The notes: a model not told the origin generated them from the sequence alone. Counted from the stretch's first letter, positions 26,528-36,241 are shown. The stretch is DNA of 64,000 nt from Ferdinandcohnia sp036962705 (GCF_036962705.1 NZ_JBALOQ010000022.1:186001-250000), one strand, 5' to 3'. Numbers and translations are program-made.

Positions 26528-27142
26528 TTATCTCGTTTTAGATCTTCTCTTGGTGAAGAATATAACAAGAAATCCTATTCCCGCTAATGCGATTAATGCA
26601 TACGTAATATTGGAGTAAATGTCCATGTAGTGAACAATTGTGTCCCATGATTCACCAAAAGCAGCTCCTAGCATCACAAGAATCACATTCCAGATTAATG
26701 TTCCAAGTGTTGTAAATAAAATGAACATCCAAAAATTCATATTGGACATCCCAGCTGGAATGGATATCAAGCTTCTAATTAACGGAACCATTCGGCAGAA
26801 AAATACAGTCCAGTATCCATATTTATCAAACCAAGCATCTGCTTTATGGATATCCTCTTTAGTAACTCGTAATATGCGGCCATAGCGGTCAACAATTTTC
26901 TCTAATCGCTCAACATCAAGTATGCGGCCGATTCCGTAAAGAATAATCGCACCTACAACTGAACCAATGGTTGCAGCGATGATTACACCTGTCACAGTTA
27001 ATTTTGTTATTGTAGTCATAAATCCACCTGCAGTTAAGATGACCTCAGATGGAATGGGTGGGAATAAATTTTCTAGTGCAATCAATAGAAAAATTCCAAA
27101 ATACCCAAATTGGTCCATAAAATCCGTAATCCAATTATCCAT
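26528..27142 (-). CDS. DedA family membrane protein
   Basis: 204 aa. VTT/SNARE-associated domain: ENLFPPIPSEVILTAGGF, GRILRVTKEDIHKADAWFDKYGYWTVFFCRMVPLIRS-type core and a C-terminal helix. DedA proteins act in membrane lipid carrier flipping and pH or antimicrobial tolerance; next to uppP this fits lipid-carrier recycling. Start ATG 27142 follows GGAGG by 5 nt. Confidence 0.88.
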   Translation of the reverse strand: MDNWITDFMDQFGYFGIFLLIALENLFPPIPSEVILTAGGFMTTITKLTVTGVIIAATIGSVVGAIILYGIGRILDVERLEKIVDRYGRILRVTKEDIHKADAWFDKYGYWTVFFCRMVPLIRSLISIPAGMSNMNFWMFILFTTLGTLIWNVILVMLGAAFGESWDTIVHYMDIYSNITYALIALAGIGFLVIFFTKRRSKTR

Positions 27143-27156
27143 TTTTACCTCCAAAT

Positions 27157-27190
27157 AAAATGCTATTATCACTAAATCGATAGCATTCTT
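27157..27190 (-). terminator. Hairpin between exoA and dedA
   Basis: AATGCTAT (27159-27166) and ATAGCATT (27180-27187) form an 8-bp stem followed leftward by TTTATTT. It is a weak terminator or attenuator just before the dedA ribosome site. Confidence 0.45.
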
Positions 27191-27226
27191 ATTGTAATCT
27201 ATGTTTGTCCTACTTTAAAGTATTCC

Positions 27227-27994
27227 TTAAAAATTTCCCTTTTCATTTATTTCCAAAAGGACTGGGCAATGGTCGCTGCCCATTACGTGAGAGTGGATTT
27301 GTGAGTCCTTTAAGCGGTCCTTCAAGCTTCGCGAAACAATAAAATAATCAATTCTCCATCCAATATTCTTTTCACGGACATTTCGCATATAGCTCCACCA
27401 TGTATATTGATCAGTCACATCTGGATAAAAATGTCTGAAGGAATCAACGAAACCTGAGCTTAGTAAATCAGTCATTTTCCCACGCTCTTCATCGGTGAAG
27501 CCGGAATTTCCACGATTCGATTTCGCATTCTTTAAATCAATCTCCGAATGAGCCACATTCAAATCGCCACAAAGGATTATTGGCTTCTTTTCATTTAAAT
27601 GAATGAGATAATTTCGCATACGGTCTTCCCAGTCAAGTCGGAAGTTGAGCCGTGCGAGGTCTCTTTGTGAATTCGGTGTGTAAACATTGATTAAATAAAA
27701 ATCAACAAATTCTAATGTAAGAATTCGTCCTTCAGCTTCTTCATCTTCATCACCAACACCATACGAAACTGAAAGAGGTTTCTCTTTTGTAAAAACAGCA
27801 GTTCCAGAATAGCCTTTTTTTAGTGCATAATTCCAATATTGATGATAGCCTTCAAGGTCTAGTTCAATTTGACCTTCCTGTAGCTTTGTTTCCTGCACAC
27901 AAAATACATCGGCGTTCATTTCGTGAAAATAATCTAAAAAACCTTTTTTGACACAAGCTCTTAATCCATTAACATTCCAAGATACAAGTTTCAT
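27227..27994 (-). CDS. exoA: Exodeoxyribonuclease III / AP endonuclease (ExoA)
   Basis: 255 aa, DNA base-excision repair: cuts 5' to abasic sites and clears blocked 3' ends. Exonuclease/endonuclease/phosphatase fold with SWNVNGLRA, QETKLQ, YTPNS, GDLNVAH, and the catalytic GSDHCPVLLEI at the end. The start follows AGAGAGGAAG. Lies just after the short-chain dehydrogenase gene. Confidence 0.94.
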   Translation of the reverse strand: MKLVSWNVNGLRACVKKGFLDYFHEMNADVFCVQETKLQEGQIELDLEGYHQYWNYALKKGYSGTAVFTKEKPLSVSYGVGDEDEEAEGRILTLEFVDFYLINVYTPNSQRDLARLNFRLDWEDRMRNYLIHLNEKKPIILCGDLNVAHSEIDLKNAKSNRGNSGFTDEERGKMTDLLSSGFVDSFRHFYPDVTDQYTWWSYMRNVREKNIGWRIDYFIVSRSLKDRLKDSQIHSHVMGSDHCPVLLEINEKGNF

Positions 27995-28017
27995 AATCTT
28001 AAAGCTTCCTCTCTATG

Positions 28018-28752
28018 TTACTCCTCATATATCATTTTCTTAGTCATTCCGCCATCTACAACAAGATTAATTCCAGTAACAAAATTATTTTTCGGATCGG
28101 TTAAATAGAGACATGCATTTGCAATGTCAGCTGGTTTTCCGACTCGCTTTGAAAAATGCTGTTCGTGATCAATTTCACGAAGATCCTCATATTTACCAGT
28201 TTCAATCCAACCTGGTGAGATTGCATTTACCGTAATCTGATATTCTGAAAATGAAGCAGCAAGCGCATGAGTAATCGCAACGATTCCGCCCTTTGTTACT
28301 GCATAGCCTTCTGAATGGGGCTCAGACATGATCGCTCTAGTTGATGCAATATTGATGATCGAACCGCCAGATTTCTTCATAAATTTCGCTGCTTCCCTCG
28401 AACATAAGAAGACACTTCGCAAATTGGTATTTATCACATCGTCCCATTCTTCTACTGTTACATCGAATGGTGATCTGAATAGATTTTTCCCAGCGTTGTT
28501 TATTAAAATATCAATTTTACCATATGTTTGATAGGTTTGGTTTACCAATTGAAGGATATCCTGTTCGTTTCTTACATCTGTTTTGATAAAAATAACTTCC
28601 GCACCTTTTTCATTAAGTTCACTTGAAAGCTTTATTCCAGTTTCAACATCCATATCTGCTAATACAACTATTGCTCCAATTTCCGCATAAGCTTTTGCAA
28701 TCCCTTTTCCAATTCCATTTGCCGCTCCCGTAACGATTACAACACGATTCAT
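28018..28752 (-). CDS. Short-chain dehydrogenase/reductase
   Basis: 244-aa Rossmann-fold NAD(P) oxidoreductase. Cofactor motif TGAANGIGKG, NNAG, catalytic Ser in NIASTRAIMS and YxxxK in YAVTKGG; C-terminal DGGMT as in classical SDRs. The substrate is unknown. ATG 28752 has GGTGA upstream; a TTG at 28764 is a poorer start. Confidence 0.85.
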   Translation of the reverse strand: MNRVVIVTGAANGIGKGIAKAYAEIGAIVVLADMDVETGIKLSSELNEKGAEVIFIKTDVRNEQDILQLVNQTYQTYGKIDILINNAGKNLFRSPFDVTVEEWDDVINTNLRSVFLCSREAAKFMKKSGGSIINIASTRAIMSEPHSEGYAVTKGGIVAITHALAASFSEYQITVNAISPGWIETGKYEDLREIDHEQHFSKRVGKPADIANACLYLTDPKNNFVTGINLVVDGGMTKKMIYEE

Positions 28753-28886
28753 TATCTTCACCAACCTAAATTACTAAATTTTAAGTTCCCTTTCCCATTA
28801 TAATCGACGAATACAATCTGGCAAAATAAAACAGAGATTCAGTGAATGGAAGAATGATAAAATGACTTATGGGAGTGAGAACAAAC

Positions 28887-29843
28887 ATGGGAAAAAAAGT
28901 CATCGCTTTTTTGTTATTGTTATGTAGTCTTCCGATTTTATTAAGCTTAGATCCAATTACGTATGACTCTTCATATTATGCCAAATATGAATCTCCAGAG
29001 GGTATTCTTTTCCTAAGCTACTCACAAAATTGGAATGAACCACAATTAGAAGATTTATATAGAGAATTAATAAAAAATAAACATGGTGAAGAAATCACCC
29101 TTTTGCAGGAAGTTCGAGTAATAGGTGGTCCGTCACCTTCAAATAGTATGATTACTGGAATCTATCACCCTTTTATTACTAGCATTACCCTCTATAATGG
29201 AAATGAACATTCAAGTCCACGAGAATATCGGGATACATTGTCACATGAATACGGTCATCATTTTGCCTATTATTATTTTCCTTCTCACCATTTTCCATTT
29301 TCAAAATGGGCGAAACTAAGAGGGTTAGATCATATGCCTGTACAATGGAATTCATTTTTTAATTACTCCATTTCTGCACATGAATGGCATCCACAGGAAA
29401 TATTTGCGGATGATTATGTGTTGTTATACGGGGCAACTGATAAGACAGAGCGAGAAGATGTCTATTCGAACGAAGCATTTTATATGCGTACACAGCATGA
29501 GAACCAGAATATTGATAATGTACTTGGTAATGAAGAACTACAACAATTCCTTCAGCAAGAAACAGGTATTAAAATTGATAAGAACCGGACCCTGAAAACA
29601 CCTGAACTAACTGACATAACTAACGAGAGTTTGATTTTTAATGTAGAGAAAAAGAAGGACGTCGCTTATCGGTTAAATCTAGGAGACTACGAAGTATATA
29701 AAATTACAGAGGACAAAAGTGGTTTAATTACTTTTTCAGATATAAATTTGTTCGAAAATGATGTTGTTTCTCTAGATGTTCTTGATTTAAATACGTCCAT
29801 TGGTTATCAAACAGAGGATATACGACTACATTTGCAGGATTAG
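28887..29843 (+). CDS. Secreted protein with an HExxH zinc-protease motif, family not recognised
   Basis: 318 aa. N-terminal signal/anchor KKVIAFLLLLCSLPILL, then an extracellular domain with HEYGHH at about residues 120-125 and a possible third ligand Glu in HPQEIFADDY about 47 residues later, as in gluzincin-like peptidases. The last third has no clear motif. No lipobox. The start is ATG 28887, 7 nt after GGGAGTGAG. It precedes mntR by 59 bp in the same direction. Likely a metalloprotease, but this rests on the motif alone. Confidence 0.7.
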   Translation: MGKKVIAFLLLLCSLPILLSLDPITYDSSYYAKYESPEGILFLSYSQNWNEPQLEDLYRELIKNKHGEEITLLQEVRVIGGPSPSNSMITGIYHPFITSITLYNGNEHSSPREYRDTLSHEYGHHFAYYYFPSHHFPFSKWAKLRGLDHMPVQWNSFFNYSISAHEWHPQEIFADDYVLLYGATDKTEREDVYSNEAFYMRTQHENQNIDNVLGNEELQQFLQQETGIKIDKNRTLKTPELTDITNESLIFNVEKKKDVAYRLNLGDYEVYKITEDKSGLITFSDINLFENDVVSLDVLDLNTSIGYQTEDIRLHLQD

Positions 29844-29902
29844 ATAGAAAATTGACCGCGTTTCATTATATAATAAGAGAAGATGTTTTTGGAAAGGCGG
29901 TA

Positions 29903-30325
29903 ATGACGATCCCGACACCGAGTATGGAAGATTATTTAGAAAAAATTTATTTATCCATTCAGCAAAAAGGCTACGCCCGAAGCGTAGACATTGCTTCTTC
30001 ATTAAATGTCCTCCCTTCTTCCGTCACAAAGATGATGCAAAAATTGGACGAGGAAGGCTTTGGTATATACGAAAAATATAGAGGCTTTGTGCTTACCGAT
30101 AAAGGAACAACAGTCGCAAAAAAGCTAGTCGAAAAGCATGAAATGCTAGAGGACTTTTTAAAAATGATCGGCGTACAAGATAAAAACATTTATGAAGAAG
30201 TAGAGAAACTCGAACATTACATCAGCAAGGAAACCTCTCTTTGTTTGACGACCTTAATTGACTTTTTTGAAGAAAATTCTTCTGCTAAGAAAGATTACCT
30301 ACAATTTCGAAAAGACAAGATGTAA
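29903..30325 (+). CDS. mntR: Manganese-responsive transcriptional regulator MntR
   Basis: 140 aa, DtxR/MntR family. The N-terminal wHTH SVDIASSLNVLPSSVTKMMQ and all Mn ligands are conserved with a +2 shift relative to B. subtilis: Asp10, Glu13, His79, Glu101, Glu104 and His105. It represses Mn uptake genes when Mn is high. Start ATG 29903 follows AAAGGCGG; the frame is open upstream to 29852 but without a site. Confidence 0.94.
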   Translation: MTIPTPSMEDYLEKIYLSIQQKGYARSVDIASSLNVLPSSVTKMMQKLDEEGFGIYEKYRGFVLTDKGTTVAKKLVEKHEMLEDFLKMIGVQDKNIYEEVEKLEHYISKETSLCLTTLIDFFEENSSAKKDYLQFRKDKM

Positions 30326-30356
30326 AAAAGCTCAGATCAAATTCTGAGCTTTTTTA
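30324..30356. terminator. Bidirectional terminator after mntR
   Basis: AAAAAGCTCAGA/TCTGAGCTTTTT stem, 6-nt loop. It also overlaps the end of the convergent sigma-fusion gene. Confidence 0.9.
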
Positions 30357-32339
30357 TTTAAGCTTTAATTTTATCACTTCATCTAAATATGTTGTACCCT
30401 GGTAGCCATGAATTTCCAATTGACTGGGAATCATTTCTTCATCAGTCACTTCACTAAGAACCTCGATAAACATTTTCGTATCGTAATGGCGTGGTTTATT
30501 AACCATGTCGATATTCGCGTAATAATCATACTCGTCCCAGTCATATATTTTTCCATTTCGATCAACCAATATCCCCTCAATATTCGAAATTCCCATTGAC
30601 ATTGCCAAAGAATCATTTTGACCTAGTATACCAAAATGAAGTGATTCAAATTTTCGTCCTTCTACCATTTCAGCTGTTAGTTCAATTTTCGTTGGTGTTC
30701 CAAGTTCAACCTTGTCGATTGAAATCTTGCTACCGAGATATTCAAAGGTTTGTGGAAATGGTTGATTCATATCAATATCCACATTGTAAAAATCACTCTG
30801 AAAATAGGACATTGAGCTTAAATGAAGATTAACCTCTTTTGGATCATCAAAATAGAGAGGATCAAAAGCTGATTGGTACGTAACATATTCACGGCTACTA
30901 CCTTCTACTGGAAAATTCCATCCAAAAACGGCAGGTTTTGCAGTCTTTTCCTTCGTTTTGATTCCTTCAATAAACAGTTCATTAATACTTTTATCATTTG
31001 AATATGGTTGATATCGATATTGAAGAATGGTGACAGTTGGTGCCATAATCAGCTTCTCAGCCTCTATTAGAAGCCCATCAACTGTAAATGTTTTCTCGAC
31101 AGCATGTTCTATTGAAGCTTGCTTTTTTACAGGAATCTCAAAATTCCATTCTCCTGAGGCAAATGCGCCATCTCCATAAAAATCTATCCATCCCATTTTT
31201 CCAGCGTCTTTTTCCATCTTTTGTAGTTTCGCTATATTCAATTTTATGGTTTCTGTATTAGATGATATAGGTAATAAACTAATAGTCCCTTTAAAAATAT
31301 CCTCTTCACTTTCTAGCGGGTTGACTGGTAGGTGGTTGATTGGAACAGCCAATTGGTCGAAAATTTTCACTTCATCTTCTACAAAGACACCATTCCAAAA
31401 ATTAATTCCATATTGTTCTTCGCCTTTTAGGTTTTCAACTTCATAATAAATCAGAGTTTGAAATTCATCGCCAATCGCGCTTTTTATTGTAATTTTAATT
31501 CCATTGGACTCTTTGACAAGATTGAGAGGCTCTCCTATGCCATTCTTTAAATAGGCCAGTAACTGCTCATCCTCCTTGTCACGCCAATCTAACCAGGAAT
31601 AATACATGTACGCAAAACCATTTGTTACATAGCCAATTAAGAGGAGTAAAAAGAGTGAAGAAGCAACTCCAACTCCAATGGTAGTCCGTTTCTTTTTCTT
31701 TTTTCTCTTATTTTCCTCTATCTTCATTAATTCTGTGATTACTTGATCCAAATACTCTTGAGGTACTACTATCGCTTCAGCACCATCGATGAGGGAGTAA
31801 ATGGTATTCTGAAAGTCTGCTAGACTTTTTTGACAGGTTGGGCATGTATGTAAATGTATTTCAAGTTCAATTTTTTCTGAACGGTCTAATGACCGACTTA
31901 AATAATCAATAAATTTTTCTTGGTAGTGAGCTCCCTCAGCACCGCTTAAACTCAGAATTTCTTTATAAAGTCGATCTTTTACTGATTCAACTGAGATTTC
32001 AAGGATTACAGCAATCTCTTGTTGCGAAAGCCCAAGTACATATGTTAAAACGAGTGTATCATCTAAATCTTCTATTAATCTCCTTTTTTTACATTCCTCC
32101 ACGAAAAGAGAAATTACCCATTTATCAAAGTCATGATTCTTTTTTTGTTTTCGAATGTCAGTCTGCACTCTTAGCATGACATGGTAAAAAACATCTTGAA
32201 TGTCCATTAGGTTTTCCAGATATGTCCATGCAAGTTTGTAAAAGCCGTCTTTCCGTTGTTCGAACCAATTGATTATGGCTTCCATGTCTCTTTCTCGTAT
32301 CATTTTTATTAAAACGGGATCTGTTTCCGCTATGATCAC
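30354..32339 (-). CDS. Sigma-factor/anti-sigma-factor fusion membrane protein with DUF4179-like ectodomain
   Basis: 661 aa, one open frame. Residues about 1-130 resemble an ECF sigma factor: a divergent region 2 (FYKLAWTYLENLMDIQDVFYHV) and a region-4 HTH (LGLSQQEIAVILEISVESVKDRLYKEI). Residues 150-175 hold an anti-sigma zinc finger HxxxCxxC (His162, Cys166, Cys169). After a Lys-rich segment (KRKKKKKRTT) comes one membrane helix (about 219-243) and a ~420-residue outer domain like the DUF4179/DUF5643 sensors of RsiX-type proteins. Sigma and anti-sigma are normally separate genes; here they are tethered in cis. Release by proteolysis would be one way to act. It is preceded by copy C of the repeat. 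Confidence 0.75.
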   Translation of the reverse strand: MIIAETDPVLIKMIRERDMEAIINWFEQRKDGFYKLAWTYLENLMDIQDVFYHVMLRVQTDIRKQKKNHDFDKWVISLFVEECKKRRLIEDLDDTLVLTYVLGLSQQEIAVILEISVESVKDRLYKEILSLSGAEGAHYQEKFIDYLSRSLDRSEKIELEIHLHTCPTCQKSLADFQNTIYSLIDGAEAIVVPQEYLDQVITELMKIEENKRKKKKKRTTIGVGVASSLFLLLLIGYVTNGFAYMYYSWLDWRDKEDEQLLAYLKNGIGEPLNLVKESNGIKITIKSAIGDEFQTLIYYEVENLKGEEQYGINFWNGVFVEDEVKIFDQLAVPINHLPVNPLESEEDIFKGTISLLPISSNTETIKLNIAKLQKMEKDAGKMGWIDFYGDGAFASGEWNFEIPVKKQASIEHAVEKTFTVDGLLIEAEKLIMAPTVTILQYRYQPYSNDKSINELFIEGIKTKEKTAKPAVFGWNFPVEGSSREYVTYQSAFDPLYFDDPKEVNLHLSSMSYFQSDFYNVDIDMNQPFPQTFEYLGSKISIDKVELGTPTKIELTAEMVEGRKFESLHFGILGQNDSLAMSMGISNIEGILVDRNGKIYDWDEYDYYANIDMVNKPRHYDTKMFIEVLSEVTDEEMIPSQLEIHGYQGTTYLDEVIKLKLK

Positions 32340-32362
32340 AATTTATGTCTCTCCCCTTCTTT

Positions 32363-32551
32363 GATCAAGTACGCATTGGCGTATTTGTGCCCGATTTTTA
32401 GGCCCACAGGAAGTGGGTCATAAAGACGTTGCCACAGGATGTGGCGTTTTTAGTCTTTGATCTTACTGCTCGAAAAATTTCCATTAAAAAATCGTGGCAT
32501 CCGCCGGAGGCTTTAACTTTATTCTGCAGTTCCTCTGCTGAATAAAGTTAA
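32363..32551. repeat. Structured intergenic repeat, copy C (upstream of the sigma fusion)
   Basis: Same orientation as copies A and B. The opening hairpin is TACGC-attg-GCGTA, then CCCAC-aggaa-GTGGG, GCCACA-gga-TGTGGC within AAAGAC/GTCTTT, the CATCCGCCGGAGGC box, and terminal TTAACTTTATTC/GAATAAAGTTAA with an inner GCAG/CTGC stem. Base changes relative to A and B mostly keep the pairing. Confidence 0.8.
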
Positions 32552-32606
32552 AATCTTTCCTTTTCTCAATATTCAACAAATATTGCATGAATCCTTCTTA
32601 AATCTT

Positions 32607-32636
32607 AAAAAAAGAACCCCTTTATTAGGAGTTCTA
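32607..32636 (-). terminator. Terminator of the ABC exporter operon
   Basis: AGAACCCCT (32613-32621) pairs with AGGAGTTCT (32627-32635), T7 leftward. Confidence 0.8.
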
Positions 32637-34430
32637 CATGACTTGTTTTTTCAACTGACTCGTAAAAAGATTGTAATAATATCCCTTTTGTTGAATAAGA
32701 GATTCGTGATTACCCATCTCGATAATTCCTCCCTCATTCAACACGATGATTTGGTCTGCTTTTTCAATCGTATTCAAACGGTGTGCAATGATAAAGCTCG
32801 TCTTTCCCTTCATCAGCCTCTGTAGTGCTTCTTGAATTTTCATTTCTGTTACTGTATCAATACTGCTTGTTGCTTCATCAAGAATTAATATAGACGGATT
32901 TGCAAGGATTGCCCTTGCGATCGACAGAAGCTGCCTTTGTCCTTGGCTAATCCCACTACCATCCTGTTTTAAAATCGTCTTGAATTGATTTGGTAGTTTC
33001 ATAATAAAAGTATGTGCATTTGCTAATTTGGCAGCTTCAATTACCTCTTCATCGGATGCATCAAGTCTACCATATCGAATATTGTCCATAATTGACGCCT
33101 GAAATAAATATGTATCCTGTAGCACAAATCCCATATTTTGACGGAGGCTTTCCCTTGTCATCGCTGCTGTATTTACCCCATCAATCAAAATTGCACCAGA
33201 ATCTGGTTCGTAAAATCGAGACAATAAATTAATGATCGTTGTTTTCCCTGCCCCTGTTGGTCCGACAAAGGCTACAGATTGTCCAGCTTTTACATCAAAT
33301 GATACATCTTTAACCGTGTTCCCATCCTTTTCATAGGAAAATGAAACATGATTAAATTCAACATCCCCATGAATTTCGTTTATTTTTTTAGCTTTTCTTT
33401 CATCCTTAGCCTCAAGTTCCTCATCTAAAATATCAAATACACGCTCAGCACCCGCGATGGCGGATAGTAATGTATTAAATTGGTTGGCCAAGTCATTGAG
33501 CGGTCGGGTAAATTGTCTTGAATACTCAGCAAAAATGACAATCGTTCCGATCGTGATATGCCCATTCAATGCAAGTATTCCGCCAACCCCGGCTATAATC
33601 GCAAAGCTTAGGTTATTTAACACGTTCATAAGCTTCGGAATAAAACCAGAATAAGCTTGTGCATAATAACCCGCTTTCTTTAGCTTTTCACTCTTTTCCA
33701 TGAATTCGATCATCACGGTTTCTTCTTGTGAAAAAGTCTTTACAATTCGTTGACCAGAGATTGTTTCTTCAATATATCCGTTTAGTTCTCCTAAATAACG
33801 CTGCTGTTCCTTAAACAGCTTCCCTGTTCGTTTTGTGATCCACTTTATCCCGATGAACATGATTGGGATAATAATCATAGTAATTAGGGTTAATAGCGGG
33901 CTCAGCCAAAGCATTATTGCCACAGTTCCAATCAGGGTTAGTAAGCTCGAAAATATTTGAATCACAGATGAATTCAAGGTTGAGCTGACATTTTCAATAT
34001 CATTTGTAATTCGGCTCATGAGTTCTCCATGTTGCCTTTTATCAAAAAAATGAATCGGTAAACGATGCAGTTGTTCAAAAAGCTCCGTCCTCATCGAAAA
34101 GACCGTGTTTTGTGCTATGCCGACCATCCAATAGTTTTGATACCAAAGTGACAAGGAATGAAGAATAAATACAATTCCTAACCAAAGTAAAAGAACAAGG
34201 ATCCCTTTATGCTCCTGTGTAACAATATATTCATCGATCCCTCTTCCTAGCAAAAATGGACCGAGGAGTCCAAGCCCGGAGCTTACTACGACCATCGCTA
34301 GGACAGCCATCAATAATTTATGATTGACCGCAAGATAGGACCAAATTCTTTTAACAGTACCAATTCTATCTCTTGCTTGTTTTGGCTTGTTTCCGTTATT
34401 TTGTTTAGTAGGATTCATTCGCGTTGACAT
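32634..34430 (-). CDS. yfiC: ABC exporter half-transporter, YfiC type (canonical ATPase site)
   Basis: 598 aa: N-terminal six-helix ABC_membrane domain (about 35-330) and C-terminal NBD with Walker A GPTGAGKTT, signature ISQGQRQLLS and Walker B ILILDEATSSID with the catalytic Glu. It pairs with the upstream half-transporter as a heterodimer, probably a multidrug or lipid exporter. Start ATG 34430 follows GAGAGGGAC; it overlaps the upstream gene by 26 bp. An in-frame ATG at 34532 would lie deep in that gene. Confidence 0.88.
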   Translation of the reverse strand: MSTRMNPTKQNNGNKPKQARDRIGTVKRIWSYLAVNHKLLMAVLAMVVVSSGLGLLGPFLLGRGIDEYIVTQEHKGILVLLLWLGIVFILHSLSLWYQNYWMVGIAQNTVFSMRTELFEQLHRLPIHFFDKRQHGELMSRITNDIENVSSTLNSSVIQIFSSLLTLIGTVAIMLWLSPLLTLITMIIIPIMFIGIKWITKRTGKLFKEQQRYLGELNGYIEETISGQRIVKTFSQEETVMIEFMEKSEKLKKAGYYAQAYSGFIPKLMNVLNNLSFAIIAGVGGILALNGHITIGTIVIFAEYSRQFTRPLNDLANQFNTLLSAIAGAERVFDILDEELEAKDERKAKKINEIHGDVEFNHVSFSYEKDGNTVKDVSFDVKAGQSVAFVGPTGAGKTTIINLLSRFYEPDSGAILIDGVNTAAMTRESLRQNMGFVLQDTYLFQASIMDNIRYGRLDASDEEVIEAAKLANAHTFIMKLPNQFKTILKQDGSGISQGQRQLLSIARAILANPSILILDEATSSIDTVTEMKIQEALQRLMKGKTSFIIAHRLNTIEKADQIIVLNEGGIIEMGNHESLIQQKGYYYNLFTSQLKKQVM

Positions 34431-36153
34431 GAACTTGTCCCTCCTCTCCAAACTGAGTTTTATAGACCTTTTTATAAAAAGGCGAGGAGTGTAAGAGCTC
34501 TTCATGACTTCCTGTGGCGAGTAATTTTCCATCTTCCAACAGTAAAATCGTATCGGTTGCCATTGCTGTGTATATTTTTGATGTAATGATCATAGTTGTG
34601 CATTTGTAATTTTTTAATTCTGCAAGAAGTTTGGCTTCTGTTTTTAGATCGAGTGCACTTGTACTATCATCAAGTAATAAAATTTTAGGATTGCGAACAA
34701 GTGCTCTAGCAATCGAAATTCGCTGCTTTTGCCCACCGGAGAGATTCACACCTCTTTGTCCAATAACGGTATCGTATTGTAATGGAAGCTTCGCAATTGT
34801 TTCATGAATTTGGGCACGCTTAGCCGCTTCCATAATCTCTTCCATTGTCGCATCCTGTTTGCCCCAGCGGATGTTATCCTTAATTGTTCCAGTAAATAAT
34901 AAAGCTTCTTGTGGAACATAGCCGATTTGTTTTCGTAATTCATCAAGCTTTCGATCCTTCACATCGATGTCGTCAATCTGAACACTGCCATAGGCAACAT
35001 CATATAAACGTGGAATTAATTGAAATAAAGACGTTTTCCCTGAGCCTGTCGCACCTAGAATGGCAATAGTTTCACCTGGTTGAATCTTAAATGTGATATC
35101 CTGTAAAACCAATGCATTGGTTCCTGGATACCTAAAATCAACATGTGTAAAGGAGATACTACCTTTTGCGTGTGGGACAGATGTTAGATTTGTATTAGAT
35201 TCTATTAAATCTACCTCCGTATCTAATACATCCACTAGACGGTCCGAAGATGCTTTTGCTCGTGAGAAATGCATGATAATCCATGAAAAAACTCCGAGTG
35301 CTCCAGTAATCCGAGTTGTATAATTAATGACTGCAACAACTTCCCCGACCTGAACGTTCCCTAGGCTAACATCAATGCTGCCAAACCAAAGAATGGCAAT
35401 GATACTTCCATTCATTAAAAGTAAAAGAACTGGCATTGTCAATTCGATGAGGCGAAGTGAAGTGATTGTCCGGTCTCGTAAGCCTTCGTTTGCATGTATG
35501 AAACGTTTTGTTTCATGTCCCCATCTTACAAATGCTTTTATTAATCTCATCCCTGATAGATTTTCCCGCATTACACCGTTCACTGTGTCTAGTTTCTCTT
35601 GGACGGATTGGAACAGTCTTCTTGCTTTCGTCATGACGAAAATAAGAAACAAAATTAAAAATGGAGTCGTAACGATGAGCATCATCGCGAGCTTTGCATT
35701 AACGAGGAGAGCCATAACCATTCCGAATATGATGAGCATCGGTGCACGCATTGCGATACGCAAACTCATAAACACCGTATTCTGTAGCTGGGTTACATCA
35801 TTTGTCATTCTCGTAATCAATGTTGCAGTTTGGAATTTTTGAAGATTTGCGAATGAAAAGGATTGGATTTTTCCAAACATTTCTTTTCTTATGTCAAAAG
35901 CAAAACTTTGGCTTGTATGGGAAGCAAAAAAAGAGTTGACAATTCCCGCTATAAAGGCCAGAATCGATATTCCTACCATAATTCCGCCCCACTTAATAAC
36001 TCCAGAAAGATCCTTTTGTAAAATACCATCGTCAATCACCTTTGCAATTAAAAGCGGTTGCAAGAGTTCGACCGCAAGTTCAACAAAGGTCAAACAAAGA
36101 GCGACTGAAATGGCTAGTCGATAAGGTTTTAAATACGTTAGCATTCTAAGCAT
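34405..36153 (-). CDS. yfiB: ABC exporter half-transporter, YfiB type (degenerate ATPase site)
   Basis: 582 aa: six-helix membrane domain then NBD. Walker A GATGSGKTS, signature LSGGQKQRIS. The residue after the Walker B aspartate is Asp instead of Glu (ILLLDDSTSALD), so one composite ATP site is non-hydrolytic, as in heterodimeric exporters of the TM287/288 and BmrCD kind. The partner gene overlaps downstream. Confidence 0.88.
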   Translation of the reverse strand: MLRMLTYLKPYRLAISVALCLTFVELAVELLQPLLIAKVIDDGILQKDLSGVIKWGGIMVGISILAFIAGIVNSFFASHTSQSFAFDIRKEMFGKIQSFSFANLQKFQTATLITRMTNDVTQLQNTVFMSLRIAMRAPMLIIFGMVMALLVNAKLAMMLIVTTPFLILFLIFVMTKARRLFQSVQEKLDTVNGVMRENLSGMRLIKAFVRWGHETKRFIHANEGLRDRTITSLRLIELTMPVLLLLMNGSIIAILWFGSIDVSLGNVQVGEVVAVINYTTRITGALGVFSWIIMHFSRAKASSDRLVDVLDTEVDLIESNTNLTSVPHAKGSISFTHVDFRYPGTNALVLQDITFKIQPGETIAILGATGSGKTSLFQLIPRLYDVAYGSVQIDDIDVKDRKLDELRKQIGYVPQEALLFTGTIKDNIRWGKQDATMEEIMEAAKRAQIHETIAKLPLQYDTVIGQRGVNLSGGQKQRISIARALVRNPKILLLDDSTSALDLKTEAKLLAELKNYKCTTMIITSKIYTAMATDTILLLEDGKLLATGSHEELLHSSPFYKKVYKTQFGEEGQVHVNANESY

Positions 36154-36241
36154 GTGAGGCCCCCAAATTATTTACATAGCAATTCTTTCGATTTTCTAAA
36201 TTATTTTTATCATACAATAATTTTAACTATAATTATAGAAA

